Assembly (NCBI GenBank): GCA_938041445.1
Contig: CALISO010000060.1
Coordinates: 1 to 64,000 of the forward strand
DNA: 64,000 nt
From: an uncultured Saprospiraceae bacterium
GTDB lineage: Bacteria; Bacteroidota; Bacteroidia; Chitinophagales; Saprospiraceae
Direction: 5' to 3'
Made by a program: the position numbers and the translations under genes. How positions within the stretch are numbered: the stretch's first letter is position 1; the number at the start of each line of letters is the position of its first letter. A model generated the notes under the pieces. It did not search any database. It was not told the origin of the DNA and was given only the letters and a program-made list of their open reading frames with translations. Shown piece after piece: positions 19,725 through 28,364 of this stretch.

Positions 19725-21698
19725 ATGAATTATATCTTAAGAATTACAACACTCATTCTCACATCATTGGCTTGTAACCTGCTCGTAGCCCAAGTAGATA
19801 GTGATGTCTTGTTCACCGTTGGGGAAAAACCTGTGACTATTGAAGAGTTTAAATACATCTACGAAAAAAACAATGGCTCTAATGCGGATTATTCTGAAGA
19901 GAGTGTGAATGAGTATCTTGACCTATACAAGAAGTTTAAACTTAAAGTTGCACGAGCTAGAGACCTACAAGTAGACACTATACCTTCTCTACAAAGAGAG
20001 CTGGCTGGCTACCGCAAGCAACTTGCCAATACTTATCTCAACGATAAAGAAGTAACCAAAACATTGGTAGATGAAGTCATTGTTCGGATGAAGACGGATA
20101 GAGAAGTAGCGCATATATTCCTTCCACTGGATCAAAAATCGTCGTTCAATATCAAGAATCAAGTCAAAGCTAATATTGAGGCAATCCATAACAGACTCAA
20201 GCGAGGAGAAGACTTCGCTAAAGTTGCTAAAGATGCTTCTCTTGACGCTTCATCTGCAGTGAAAGGCGGTCAACTTGGCTACTATGTTGCTCCCTTACCT
20301 AGTGGCTTCTATGCATTTGAGAATGCTATGTATGATACTCGTATAGGCGAATTTTCAGAGCCTATCTTATCTAAGATGGGTTACCATATCATCAAAGTGT
20401 TGGACGAAAGACCGGCTAGAGGCAAGATGGATATTGCCCACATATTGATTAAGAAAAAGGAAAAAGGAGTCGCCGATATTCAAAGCAAACAACTTATTGA
20501 TTCTCTCCACCGAGAATTAATCAAGGAACCAACAAAGTTCAAATCGGTAGCCACTAAACACTCCGATGATAAAAACACTGCTGCTAAAGGTGGAAAACTA
20601 GGTACAATTCGTATTAGACAATATAATTCTGCATTTGAAGACGCAGCTTTTGCACTGAAAAAAGACGGCGATTTCTCTCAACCCGTAGAATCTGAGATTG
20701 GTTGGCATATCATCCAGCGCATCAATGTAGTAGAAGAACTAGATGAAGATAGACTCAGAAGAAACCTAACAGCTCAACTTGTGAGAGATGACAGATTAGA
20801 AATTTCTAAAAAGGCCTTAATCGAGTCCATCAAGAAAGAATCAAATCTTATTGTTAATAAAAGTGCTATCAACACCTTTAATTCAAAATTGACTGAGGAA
20901 TTCTATAGTTACAAATGGCAAATTCCTACCCTGCCATCCGAAAATCTATTAACATTTAGTGGTGGTGCAAAGGTCTTTACTCTGAGTGATTTTGCAGAAT
21001 ACTGCAAGCGTAACACCAAGGATAGACTCAAGTTCAACAAAGACATCCCAACAGTTGATGCTGTAGCTATGCTATTTGAAGAATATACTGATGATGCAGT
21101 ACTACAATACGAAGAGGCTAATCTTGAAAAGAAGTACCCTGCATTTAAAGCTTTGATGAGAGAATATGAAGAAGGGATTCTTTTGTTTGAAACTACCAAA
21201 ATGGAAGTGTGGGACAAGGCTAGCCAAGACACAGTAGGATTACAAAACTACTATGCCGAGCATAAAGAAGATTATAGATGGGAAGACAGGGTCAAGCTTC
21301 AATCAGCTGTGATCAAAACTTCAGATCCCAAAATATTAGCAAAAATTCAAAAGGGCATTGCAAAGAACAAGAGCTTTTCTTCGCTTCAGAAGAAGTATAA
21401 TAATGAAGGCACGACATTCGTCATTATGGACCCAGAAACATTCACTGTAGACTCTCCACAACTGGAAGGTGTGTCTCCTGTTGCAGGATTTACAAAGACA
21501 AACACCAAGCCTGATGGCAGTATTGTATTTACAAAAGTGGTGGACTCGATTCCTGCAGGAACAAAGAAGTTCAACGAGGCTAAAGGATATATCATCGCTG
21601 ACTATCAAGACTATCTGGAACAAGAGTGGGTCAAAGATCTTAAAGCAAGATATCCTGTAGAGATAAATCAGTCCGTATTAGATCAGCTCATTAAGTAA
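19725..21698 (+). CDS. Periplasmic peptidyl-prolyl isomerase, parvulin type (657 aa)
   Basis: Signal peptide at residues 1-22 (ends near LLVAQ). A SurA-like N-terminal helical region is followed by two parvulin-type PpiC domains: about 125-230 (REVAHIFLPLD ... GGQLGYYVAPLPSGFYAFENAMY ... MGYHIIKVLDERPA) and about 235-345 (MDIAHILIKKK ... GGKLGTIRIRQYNSAFEDAAFAL ... IGWHIIQRINV). The C-terminal ~300 residues have no domain I can name. It probably helps outer-membrane proteins fold in the periplasm. First gene of a three-gene operon: its stop overlaps the next start by 1 bp. Confidence 0.92.
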   Translation: MNYILRITTLILTSLACNLLVAQVDSDVLFTVGEKPVTIEEFKYIYEKNNGSNADYSEESVNEYLDLYKKFKLKVARARDLQVDTIPSLQRELAGYRKQLANTYLNDKEVTKTLVDEVIVRMKTDREVAHIFLPLDQKSSFNIKNQVKANIEAIHNRLKRGEDFAKVAKDASLDASSAVKGGQLGYYVAPLPSGFYAFENAMYDTRIGEFSEPILSKMGYHIIKVLDERPARGKMDIAHILIKKKEKGVADIQSKQLIDSLHRELIKEPTKFKSVATKHSDDKNTAAKGGKLGTIRIRQYNSAFEDAAFALKKDGDFSQPVESEIGWHIIQRINVVEELDEDRLRRNLTAQLVRDDRLEISKKALIESIKKESNLIVNKSAINTFNSKLTEEFYSYKWQIPTLPSENLLTFSGGAKVFTLSDFAEYCKRNTKDRLKFNKDIPTVDAVAMLFEEYTDDAVLQYEEANLEKKYPAFKALMREYEEGILLFETTKMEVWDKASQDTVGLQNYYAEHKEDYRWEDRVKLQSAVIKTSDPKILAKIQKGIAKNKSFSSLQKKYNNEGTTFVIMDPETFTVDSPQLEGVSPVAGFTKTNTKPDGSIVFTKVVDSIPAGTKKFNEAKGYIIADYQDYLEQEWVKDLKARYPVEINQSVLDQLIK

Positions 21699-22528
21699 TG
21701 TTGCTACGATGGACAATAGGATTATCTGTTCTTTGCTTGTTGTATGCTTGTGATACAACAGTACAGACGGAAAGGACGCCGTTAGCACAAGTAGGTCCGT
21801 CAACACTTTATCAAGATGACCTGCCTGATTGGGTGTCTACTAGTGATAACAAGGCTGCTCTCAAGCAGAGCTACATCAATCAATGGATCAGAAAAAAAAC
21901 GATGGTTAATGCCGCCGAAGATTATCTCGGTGATGACATCAATATCGACCAGCTATTGCAAGATTATAAAGAGTCCTTACTAATGATTAATCTCGAGCAA
22001 GAACTTGTCAAGCAAAAGATGGATACCTTCGTCACAAATATGCAAGTCAGTCAGTACTACACAGAACATAGTGACGACTTCCGCCTTAAAGAAGAAGCAG
22101 TTAAAGTCATCTATATTCAGTGTCAAGACAGTATAACCATAGAGGCTATTGATGAGGTCTGGGACAAGACAACAATAGAAAAGAACCTAGCCAATATAGA
22201 TTTGTCCCCTTGCAAACCGTTATGGTTGGATAATAGAGCATTTGTACATAAGTCAAGTGTTTCTTCGACATTGCCCGATGGGATTAATAAGAAAATTAAA
22301 TGGCAATCAGATAGAACGTATAACTTTACGGTCGATAGTATTTCCTACTTCCTCAAAATAGATGAAGTACTTAAACCAAGAGAAGAGGCGCCTTTATCGT
22401 TAGTAAAAGAGAATATTATCAAGCTCATCCTTCACGATAGAAAGATGAAATTGATTAAAGATTATGAAGACAACCTTATAGAAGAGGGAATAAAGTCGAA
22501 ATATATCACACTATATAATACCCAATGA
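21698..22528 (+). CDS. SurA-like lipoprotein without clear catalytic domain
   Basis: 276 residues. The N-terminus has a lipobox-like LLYACDT (Cys18), so it is probably a lipoprotein. The helical N-terminal part (YINQWIRKKTMVNAAEDYL ... LEQELVKQKMDTFVTNMQVSQYYTEHSDDFRL) looks like the SurA/PpiC chaperone segment, but I cannot find the GG.LG and G(Y/W)H motifs of an active parvulin domain. I infer a degenerate, chaperone-only member. It is tightly coupled to both neighbours (1 bp overlap upstream, 4 bp overlap downstream). Confidence 0.75.
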   Translation: MLLRWTIGLSVLCLLYACDTTVQTERTPLAQVGPSTLYQDDLPDWVSTSDNKAALKQSYINQWIRKKTMVNAAEDYLGDDINIDQLLQDYKESLLMINLEQELVKQKMDTFVTNMQVSQYYTEHSDDFRLKEEAVKVIYIQCQDSITIEAIDEVWDKTTIEKNLANIDLSPCKPLWLDNRAFVHKSSVSSTLPDGINKKIKWQSDRTYNFTVDSISYFLKIDEVLKPREEAPLSLVKENIIKLILHDRKMKLIKDYEDNLIEEGIKSKYITLYNTQ

Positions 22529-23877
22529 AGAATATCCAGTTGACAATATTAATGTGCTTGTTGATCACTTGTGTAGGCTATGGCCAAAAATCACTTTTGA
22601 TTGATAAAGTCATAGCACGAGTGGGCGGAGAGACGATATTGCTCTCAGATGTGGAAGCACAATATGCCTTTGCTCTCGATCAAGCCGCTGATATAGGGGA
22701 CGAAGATCAAGCCAAATGCCAAATCCTAGAAGGTATCATCGGCCAAAAACTCATCGTTCACCAAGCGAAGTTGGATAGTATCGTTGTGGGTGATGAAGAG
22801 ATAGAGGCTCAATTAGACTATCGGATAAATGGTGTCCTTAGACAAATGAATAACGACGAAGAATTCTTCGAAGAGTATTATAATATGTCTGTAGACGAGA
22901 TGAGAGGCAATCTCAGAGAAGATCTAGAACAACAACTACTCGCCGAAAGAATGCAATCACAACTGATGCTATCAGTCAATGTAACACCTGATGAGGTTGA
23001 GAAATTCTTCTCAGAAATACCAACAGATAGCCTGCCTTATCTAAGTTCTGAAGTTGAGTTCGCTGAAATAGTGCTTCAACCTGAAGTAAACAGTGAAGAA
23101 GACAAAAAAGCACTCAGCACCGCTGAGGATCTATACCAAAGAATCTTGGCTGGAGAATCATTTGAAGAGTTGGCTAAGGAGTATTCTGATGATCCTGGTT
23201 CTGGAGCCAATGGTGGTAATCTTGGTTATGCACCAAGAGGAACATTTGTCCCAGAATTTGAGGAAGCAGCTTATAACCTAGATATTGAGGAAGTTTCATT
23301 GCCAGTAGAAACAGAATTTGGTTATCACTTGATTAAGATGATTGATAAGAAGGGAACAAAGATTAACCTACAGCACATTCTCATAAAACCAGAGATTACC
23401 GATAATGATGTACTACTTGCTAAGACTAAGTTAGACTCAATTAAAAACTTAGTATCAGAAGAAAAAACGAGTTTCGGTGAAGCTGTAAGAAAATTCTCTT
23501 ATGAAGATATCCCTAGCTACCATAATAGTGGTAGAGTTCAGAACCCTTCAACAGGAAAGACCTTCTTCAGAACAGCAGAGTTGCCTACTGAAGTATACTT
23601 CGCTATTGAAGATATGCAAGTTGGCGAAGTCTCTGAAGTGCTAGAATATCCACTACCTACAGGTGAGACTTATTACAGAATCATTCAGCTACAATCTAAG
23701 ACAAAGCCACATAAAGCGAACCTCAAAGAAGACTACGCTAAGATTCAGGAGTTAGCCAAGCAGAGTAAAAAGAACGAGTACTTTGTGGATTGGGTTAATC
23801 GTAAACTCAAAGAAACATACATAGAAGTTGATGATCGTCTTCGTGATTGTCCAAATCTTGAAGAACTAACAAAATAA
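22525..23877 (+). CDS. SurA-like periplasmic peptidyl-prolyl isomerase (450 aa)
   Basis: Signal peptide ending near CVGYGQ. SurA N-terminal domain (IDKVIARVGGETILLSDVE, and LRQM...) then two parvulin domains: about 170-275 (EFAEIVLQPEV ... GGNLGYAPRGTFVPEFEEAAYNL ... FGYHLIKMIDKKG) and about 278-390 (INLQHILIKPEI ... IIQLQSKTKPH). The first domain keeps all canonical motifs; the second is weaker. This order is close to E. coli SurA, which escorts outer-membrane barrel proteins to the Bam complex. Last gene of the operon; followed by a strong terminator at 23924. Confidence 0.94.
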   Translation: MKNIQLTILMCLLITCVGYGQKSLLIDKVIARVGGETILLSDVEAQYAFALDQAADIGDEDQAKCQILEGIIGQKLIVHQAKLDSIVVGDEEIEAQLDYRINGVLRQMNNDEEFFEEYYNMSVDEMRGNLREDLEQQLLAERMQSQLMLSVNVTPDEVEKFFSEIPTDSLPYLSSEVEFAEIVLQPEVNSEEDKKALSTAEDLYQRILAGESFEELAKEYSDDPGSGANGGNLGYAPRGTFVPEFEEAAYNLDIEEVSLPVETEFGYHLIKMIDKKGTKINLQHILIKPEITDNDVLLAKTKLDSIKNLVSEEKTSFGEAVRKFSYEDIPSYHNSGRVQNPSTGKTFFRTAELPTEVYFAIEDMQVGEVSEVLEYPLPTGETYYRIIQLQSKTKPHKANLKEDYAKIQELAKQSKKNEYFVDWVNRKLKETYIEVDDRLRDCPNLEELTK

Positions 23878-23923
23878 CCTTCTAAATCCAAAAACAGGAC
23901 ACTGACTGTATCCTATACCTTGA

Positions 23924-23963
23924 GCCATTATCAATTAAGATTTGATAATGGCTTTTTCTTTTT
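23924..23963 (+). terminator. Rho-independent terminator of the SurA/parvulin operon
   Basis: A 10-bp perfect stem (GCCATTATCA at 23924-23933 pairs with TGATAATGGC at 23943-23952) with a 9-nt loop is followed by TTTTTCTTTTT. It lies 47 bp after the last operon stop. Confidence 0.85.
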
Positions 23964-24051
23964 ACGATATTTTATGCTGGTGTTCTTTTGTGATTTGCAC
24001 GAAGTAAATGAAGACAATCCCTATATTGCAATCACAAGGTCAGGTATGGGC

Positions 24052-24087
24052 AAAAAAAGACCGGTTCTACCCCTATGTGAACCGGTC
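24052..24087 (-). terminator. Terminator reading on the minus strand
   Basis: GACCGGTT (24059-24066) pairs with AACCGGTC (24080-24087); on the minus strand the stem is followed by a run of seven T. It faces the minus-strand Omp28-like operon and would be a distal or back-up stop. Confidence 0.6.
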
Positions 24088-24183
24088 GTGAAGAAGTACC
24101 TAATTGCTTAAGTAACTACCTCTAATCTGAACAGTTATAATATTGCCAATACCTTGCCAAAAATTGCTTGTTGCTTGCCCTAT

Positions 24184-24245
24184 AAACACCTGCAACATAA
24201 AAACACCACATAATATCCTGAAATACAGGTGTTTATGTGGTGTTT
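24184..24245 (-). terminator. Crossing inverted repeats, probable terminator of the Omp28-like operon
   Basis: AAACACCACATAA (24201-24213) is an exact inverted partner of 24233-24245, a 13-bp stem; an inner CCTG/CAGG pair extends it. On the minus strand the outer stem is followed by TTTTTA, as in a terminator. A second pair, AAACACCTG (24184-24192) with CAGGTGTTT (24226-24234), crosses it and shares two bases, so the two folds compete. It lies about 90 bp past the stop of the lipoprotein gene. Confidence 0.7.
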
Positions 24246-24333
24246 AATCTTAAGAAAAAATCTTAAATTTTCTCTAGCTTTTTGTCCCGAAAGGCTCAAT
24301 TCTAGTGGCTACAAGATGTGTAGCTAGCTTACT

Positions 24334-25179
24334 TTATTGCTCAACCAAGTGAAATTGTGTTCCTTGAATAATCTCTTCACTATTCGCTTCCACTCTTGAG
24401 ACAAAGGCTACAACTTCGATATTATCTTCAACCCAAGTACCATCAAAAGGTGGTAGCGTATAGGTAAATGTTCTTGAAATCATTTCTCCTACTTCAAGAT
24501 CTGTATCAAAGTTGTCTCCGAATGCTGACTCGGTCAATACTGCTCTCAACACATGCATATGTTCATAGTCATCTTGGATATCTGGTCCATTCTTTTGAGC
24601 ATCGATAATGTGGTTTTCTAGTAATTGCACTGTAATATTGAATGTTCCTTCTACATTTTGCTCTGGAAAACCTGTGATTTCTATTTCCACTGTACGAGTA
24701 TCCGAATCATACTCATGGGAATGTCCAAGTGTCAATAGCTGTGGCTTTTCTAGCTCTCTCTCTACATATTGTTGCCAAGCATCCACATTCGTGATACCAA
24801 TAAAGTCTTGGTCTGAAAACTTCTGCCTATTAATGATCGCAGCTGGTTTTCCGATAAAGAAGAAAGAGTTTTCAATCTCTTTAGCCTTGTCAAATCGAAA
24901 ATCATATTGACTATGACCCGAAACAGGCTCACATAGAAAGTCTCCATGGACACCAATACCTATCACATTACCTTCAAACAACTGAATTAGTGATTGTAAC
25001 TTAGTTGAACCATTAGGACAACCTTGGCATGATACGCCAGTCATCTCTTCTATAACGACAACCCTCTCTGTATCTGGCGGCACAAAGGCTGGTATAGTGA
25101 TCTCTTTTTCATCACAGCTTGTCAACATCATGGCAGCCAAGACTATTCCGATGACAATAGTTAATAAACCGTTTTTCAT
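24334..25179 (-). CDS. Omp28-related outer-membrane lipoprotein
   Basis: 281 residues. The leader ends in a lipobox (MMLTSCDEKE, Cys22). The mature part begins with a thioredoxin-like fold: VVVIEEMTGVSCQGCPNGSTKLQSL carries a CQGC pair, then VIGIGVHGDF; this is the Omp28 family first described in Porphyromonas gingivalis. Its job is not settled; the CxxC pair suggests thiol chemistry or a structural disulphide. It lies 22 bp downstream of the barrel protein below and is probably co-transcribed with it. Confidence 0.85.
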   Translation of the reverse strand: MKNGLLTIVIGIVLAAMMLTSCDEKEITIPAFVPPDTERVVVIEEMTGVSCQGCPNGSTKLQSLIQLFEGNVIGIGVHGDFLCEPVSGHSQYDFRFDKAKEIENSFFFIGKPAAIINRQKFSDQDFIGITNVDAWQQYVERELEKPQLLTLGHSHEYDSDTRTVEIEITGFPEQNVEGTFNITVQLLENHIIDAQKNGPDIQDDYEHMHVLRAVLTESAFGDNFDTDLEVGEMISRTFTYTLPPFDGTWVEDNIEVVAFVSRVEANSEEIIQGTQFHLVEQ

Positions 25180-25201
25180 AGTATTACTCTTTTATGCTTA
25201 T

Positions 25202-26863
25202 CTAAAATACAGAACTAATTTCAAATCTTACGCCACTAAACGCTGGCTCAAGCCTACAGATACCTCCTGTACAGATGACACCCTCTACTTGTTTGATATA
25301 ACTCAAAGAATATCGATTGCTGTTATTAACGTAAAATACATCAAATCGTGGATAGTGAAGTTTAAGTAAATTGCCATTTTCGTCAGTTGGCGACTCCTTT
25401 CCTGGACCAGAATTGTACATATCGGCAACTACAAATGACCAATGTGGTGCTAAGCTGAATTCTACTTGAGCAAATACCCAATCACCAAAATCGTGTTTTA
25501 CTCCATCTTTTTCTCCCGTATGCATATACTGCACCTCAGCTCTTATTGATTTCTTTCTATCAAATTTGTACAAGAAGTCCGCATATGGAACAACAGTCTC
25601 TACTATCGGCACATCCGACTTTGCCTCATAGACTTCTTGATTATAGCGTTGAACTTGTACTCCTGAAGTAAGCTGCCATTTTCGCTCATATTTATAAACT
25701 ACTTCGGTATACAATTCTCGATAAAGGAGATTATTATCAAAGTCTGTGATATTGCTAATATTGATACCTGCTGAGAGATTCTTCTTGATTCGATATTGGA
25801 TATCTGCTTGAAAAGCCAACTCTTCTAGGTCTTGTGTCGCTGGTTGATATCGGGTTGTGAGCCTGTATGTATTCTCTCTATTCATCGGTGGGATGAAGTT
25901 AATTAAGCCTTGGTTCAGCATCAAAGTAGGGTCCACTCTAAAGTTAAACTTCTCCGTTCTTTTTCCTTCAAGGGTGATACCCAGTCCATTTTTCGCATAA
26001 CTGATACTATTATAGAATACTGTACCACTATCTCGGACAAACTTTCCAAGAGAGCTCCCTGCTAAATCTGTTCTAGTCGCCAGTGCATCAAAGAAAACAT
26101 CATCGGACTTATATGCTGCCTCAGTATACCAAACAAATGGTCCAACATTCAGAGTATTATATACAGTCGCTGCATAGGTATTGTACTCAAGAGCGAACCT
26201 ATCAACTTCCTGGTAGCCTGTAAGAATACCAACGATATTTCCAACAACTTCATCACTAAGTGTACGATTGACAAACCCTATTCCTGGTGCTAAGGAGATT
26301 TTCTTTTCTTCTCCTAATTGCAGAAAACCTTCAAGATTAGCACCCTTCACAGTAGGAGTAAACGTACTGAATAGATTTCTTTGCCTTCCGGTAAATGCTT
26401 TGAAACTCCAATTCTCATTGAGACGATAGCTTCCTCTGACTCCCAAAAGAGCTGTATCAATTAATTGTGGTCTTGCTTCATAGGCTCTATATATTATTCC
26501 ACTTCCTATTTGATCATAGATATGTCCTGCGGTCAGACTCAACTTTCCGACATCCTTGGATAGATAGTATCTGCCAAGGCCTTGAGCAGTATAAGAGAGG
26601 TTGGGGTTGAGGAGGTTACTGTTGTTAAATAGATCAAACCTGACTCCTACGGTAAATCCAGATACAGAATATGCAAGATCTAGCCATGCTTCAGCTCCTG
26701 CAAACTCATTGTCATACTGAGGTATCTCATCTGCACCAATTAACGAATCCCTAAGAAACACATTGGCCCTAGCTTGAAAACCTCCAGATAGTCTTCCTTG
26801 TGATTGGCTATATACCTGTACAATAGTCAGGAGTGATATGATAGTAAGAAAGAAGCGAATCAT
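25202..26863 (-). CDS. Outer-membrane beta-barrel protein (DUF6029-like)
   Basis: 553 residues with a signal peptide ending near QVYSQS. The rest alternates aromatic and polar residues in many short strands, and ends in Phe (FEISSVF), as in outer-membrane barrels. A conserved-looking ICTGGICRLEPAF motif lies close to the C-terminus. I believe this is the DUF6029 group, which I recall seeing next to Omp28-like lipoproteins in Bacteroidota, but that name is from memory. First gene of a two-gene operon with the Omp28-like lipoprotein. It is transcribed divergently from the TlpA-like gene. Confidence 0.75.
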   Translation of the reverse strand: MIRFFLTIISLLTIVQVYSQSQGRLSGGFQARANVFLRDSLIGADEIPQYDNEFAGAEAWLDLAYSVSGFTVGVRFDLFNNSNLLNPNLSYTAQGLGRYYLSKDVGKLSLTAGHIYDQIGSGIIYRAYEARPQLIDTALLGVRGSYRLNENWSFKAFTGRQRNLFSTFTPTVKGANLEGFLQLGEEKKISLAPGIGFVNRTLSDEVVGNIVGILTGYQEVDRFALEYNTYAATVYNTLNVGPFVWYTEAAYKSDDVFFDALATRTDLAGSSLGKFVRDSGTVFYNSISYAKNGLGITLEGKRTEKFNFRVDPTLMLNQGLINFIPPMNRENTYRLTTRYQPATQDLEELAFQADIQYRIKKNLSAGINISNITDFDNNLLYRELYTEVVYKYERKWQLTSGVQVQRYNQEVYEAKSDVPIVETVVPYADFLYKFDRKKSIRAEVQYMHTGEKDGVKHDFGDWVFAQVEFSLAPHWSFVVADMYNSGPGKESPTDENGNLLKLHYPRFDVFYVNNSNRYSLSYIKQVEGVICTGGICRLEPAFSGVRFEISSVF

Positions 26864-27088
26864 ACGTAGTCTAATGTTTAGTTGTCATTGTATTAAATGT
26901 AAGGATTCTAACTCTTCTATTAAGAAATCTGTCGCTTTCTCGTTAAAACAGAGTTAACTATTGTGCCCAAAATGACTTTTTATTGCACTTTAGTGTATCC
27001 TTGTTATCGGAGATATAAACTACTTAGATGGAAATCTTTTAGCTTTACCTCCTCGTGTAAACATACAAAACACTCAAAAAATACTAAC

Positions 27089-27598
27089 ATGAAACTAATC
27101 TTAAGTCTAATATTGTCAGTTGTATTAGGATTCTCTGCAACAGACATTACTGAACCAGTAACCAATAATCCATTCCCAGAAGCTGAATTAAAGACAGTGG
27201 ACGGCGAAATAGTGAATACTGCCGACTACCTAAAGGATGGAAAAATCACAGTTGTAAGCTTTTGGGCTACATGGTGTAGTCCTTGTAAAAGAGAGCTAGA
27301 TGCAATCTCTGACTACTATGAAGAGTGGCAAGAAGACTATGATGTCCAATTAATCGCTATCACGATAGACAACCAAAGAAGCCTTGCTAAAGTACCCGCG
27401 ACCATAGAAACTAAAGGTTGGGATTATATAGTGCTTTCCGATGCAAATCAGGACTTAATGAGAAAACTAAATTTCCAGACAATCCCACAGACATTTTTGT
27501 TAGACAGAGAAGGGAATATCGTGTACTCTCATAATGGCTACAATAGCGGAGATGAGTTCGAGTTAGAAGATCACATCATCGAACTTGCAGACCAATAG
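27089..27598 (+). CDS. TlpA-like exported thioredoxin-family protein
   Basis: I chose the ATG at 27089 (169 residues) because it gives a proper signal peptide (MKLILSLILSVVLGFSA); an upstream extension in the same frame (from 26963) has no such character. The mature protein has the redoxin fold with VVSFWATWCSPCKRELD, an active-site WCSPC pair, then IAITIDNQ and a cis-Pro loop at TIPQTFLLD. It is a periplasmic thiol-disulphide oxidoreductase or a cytochrome/lipoprotein maturation factor. Divergent neighbour of the Omp28-like and barrel genes, which also carry paired cysteines. Confidence 0.88.
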   Translation: MKLILSLILSVVLGFSATDITEPVTNNPFPEAELKTVDGEIVNTADYLKDGKITVVSFWATWCSPCKRELDAISDYYEEWQEDYDVQLIAITIDNQRSLAKVPATIETKGWDYIVLSDANQDLMRKLNFQTIPQTFLLDREGNIVYSHNGYNSGDEFELEDHIIELADQ

Positions 27599-27682
27599 CA
27601 GACAGTATTGAATCTTTATAGATCCTGCTGCGTTGCATTCTCGTAGAAACATTTTTACCTCACGTTACCTAACCCATCTCTG

Positions 27683-28195
27683 ATGAAAACATTATTTATT
27701 GCCTTGAGTATCCTAGTTTCTAGCATTCATCTCTTCGCACAGATACCTCTTACTGAGAATCTCAAAAACGCAACAAATATGTATGCTAAAGCATTCATAG
27801 ATGCCAATGTGGACTATATATTAGCGACTACTCATCCCAATATCTTAGAAATGGGTGGTGGAGAAGATTTCCTAAGAAAAGATGTTGTTCTCGATTTAGA
27901 GGGATTTCGCAATTCTGGTGTAACCTATACAATGGCAACAGCTTCAGATCCTTCTGATTCTTATCAAGTAGGTGCAGAAACATTCTACCTCGTACCGATA
28001 GAGTGGACAGCAGAACTAGGTAACAGTAAATATAAGTCACAACAACACATATTAGCGACTACAAGTGATGAAGGTGAGTCCTGGTCATTCATCAATGTCT
28101 CCAAGTTTTCAGCTAAAAACCTTGCCGTCTACATTAAGGGATTTAATGAAGCAATCGAGTTTCCAGCACCAGGCCCACTTGAGCAAATAAACTAA
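27683..28195 (+). CDS. Small secreted protein, unknown function
   Basis: 170 residues with a signal peptide (MKTLFIALSILVSSIHLFAQ). The mature part (about 150 residues) starts with a helix LKNATNMYAKAFIDANVDYILATTHPNILEMGGG and continues in alternating strands ending EGESWSFINVSKF, which looks like an NTF2/SnoaL-type cone fold, but no catalytic residues are obvious. It follows the TlpA-like gene at 84 bp and ends before a terminator at 28244. Confidence 0.7.
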   Translation: MKTLFIALSILVSSIHLFAQIPLTENLKNATNMYAKAFIDANVDYILATTHPNILEMGGGEDFLRKDVVLDLEGFRNSGVTYTMATASDPSDSYQVGAETFYLVPIEWTAELGNSKYKSQQHILATTSDEGESWSFINVSKFSAKNLAVYIKGFNEAIEFPAPGPLEQIN

Positions 28196-28243
28196 TATAT
28201 CAATCATATCGATTTTTTGAATACGATCGTATAAAACATATCC

Positions 28244-28274
28244 AATGCCCTATCGTTTCTTGATAGGGCATTTT
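28244..28274. terminator. Rho-independent terminator after the secreted protein
   Basis: AATGCCCTATC (28244-28254) pairs with GATAGGGCATT (28262-28272) around a 7-nt loop, followed by TT on the plus strand. Confidence 0.8.
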
Positions 28275-28278
28275 GATT

Positions 28279-28286
28279 TATATTTG
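28279..28286 (+). promoter_or_regulatory. Candidate -7 element for the MoxR gene
   Basis: TATATTTG fits TAnnTTTG; a TTG lies 17 bp upstream at 28260-28262, inside the preceding terminator. It is 78 bp before the ATG. Confidence 0.35.
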
Positions 28287-28364
28287 CCGCTTATCTAAAG
28301 ATATCCTATTAGGCTTCCATTAAATCTTTACGATAACACTTAATTACAAGAGACAAATCCATAT

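Noticed and set aside
23920-24111. 63-residue plus-strand reading frame
   Set aside because: It runs through the terminator of the SurA operon and a second hairpin, and its composition is not protein-like.
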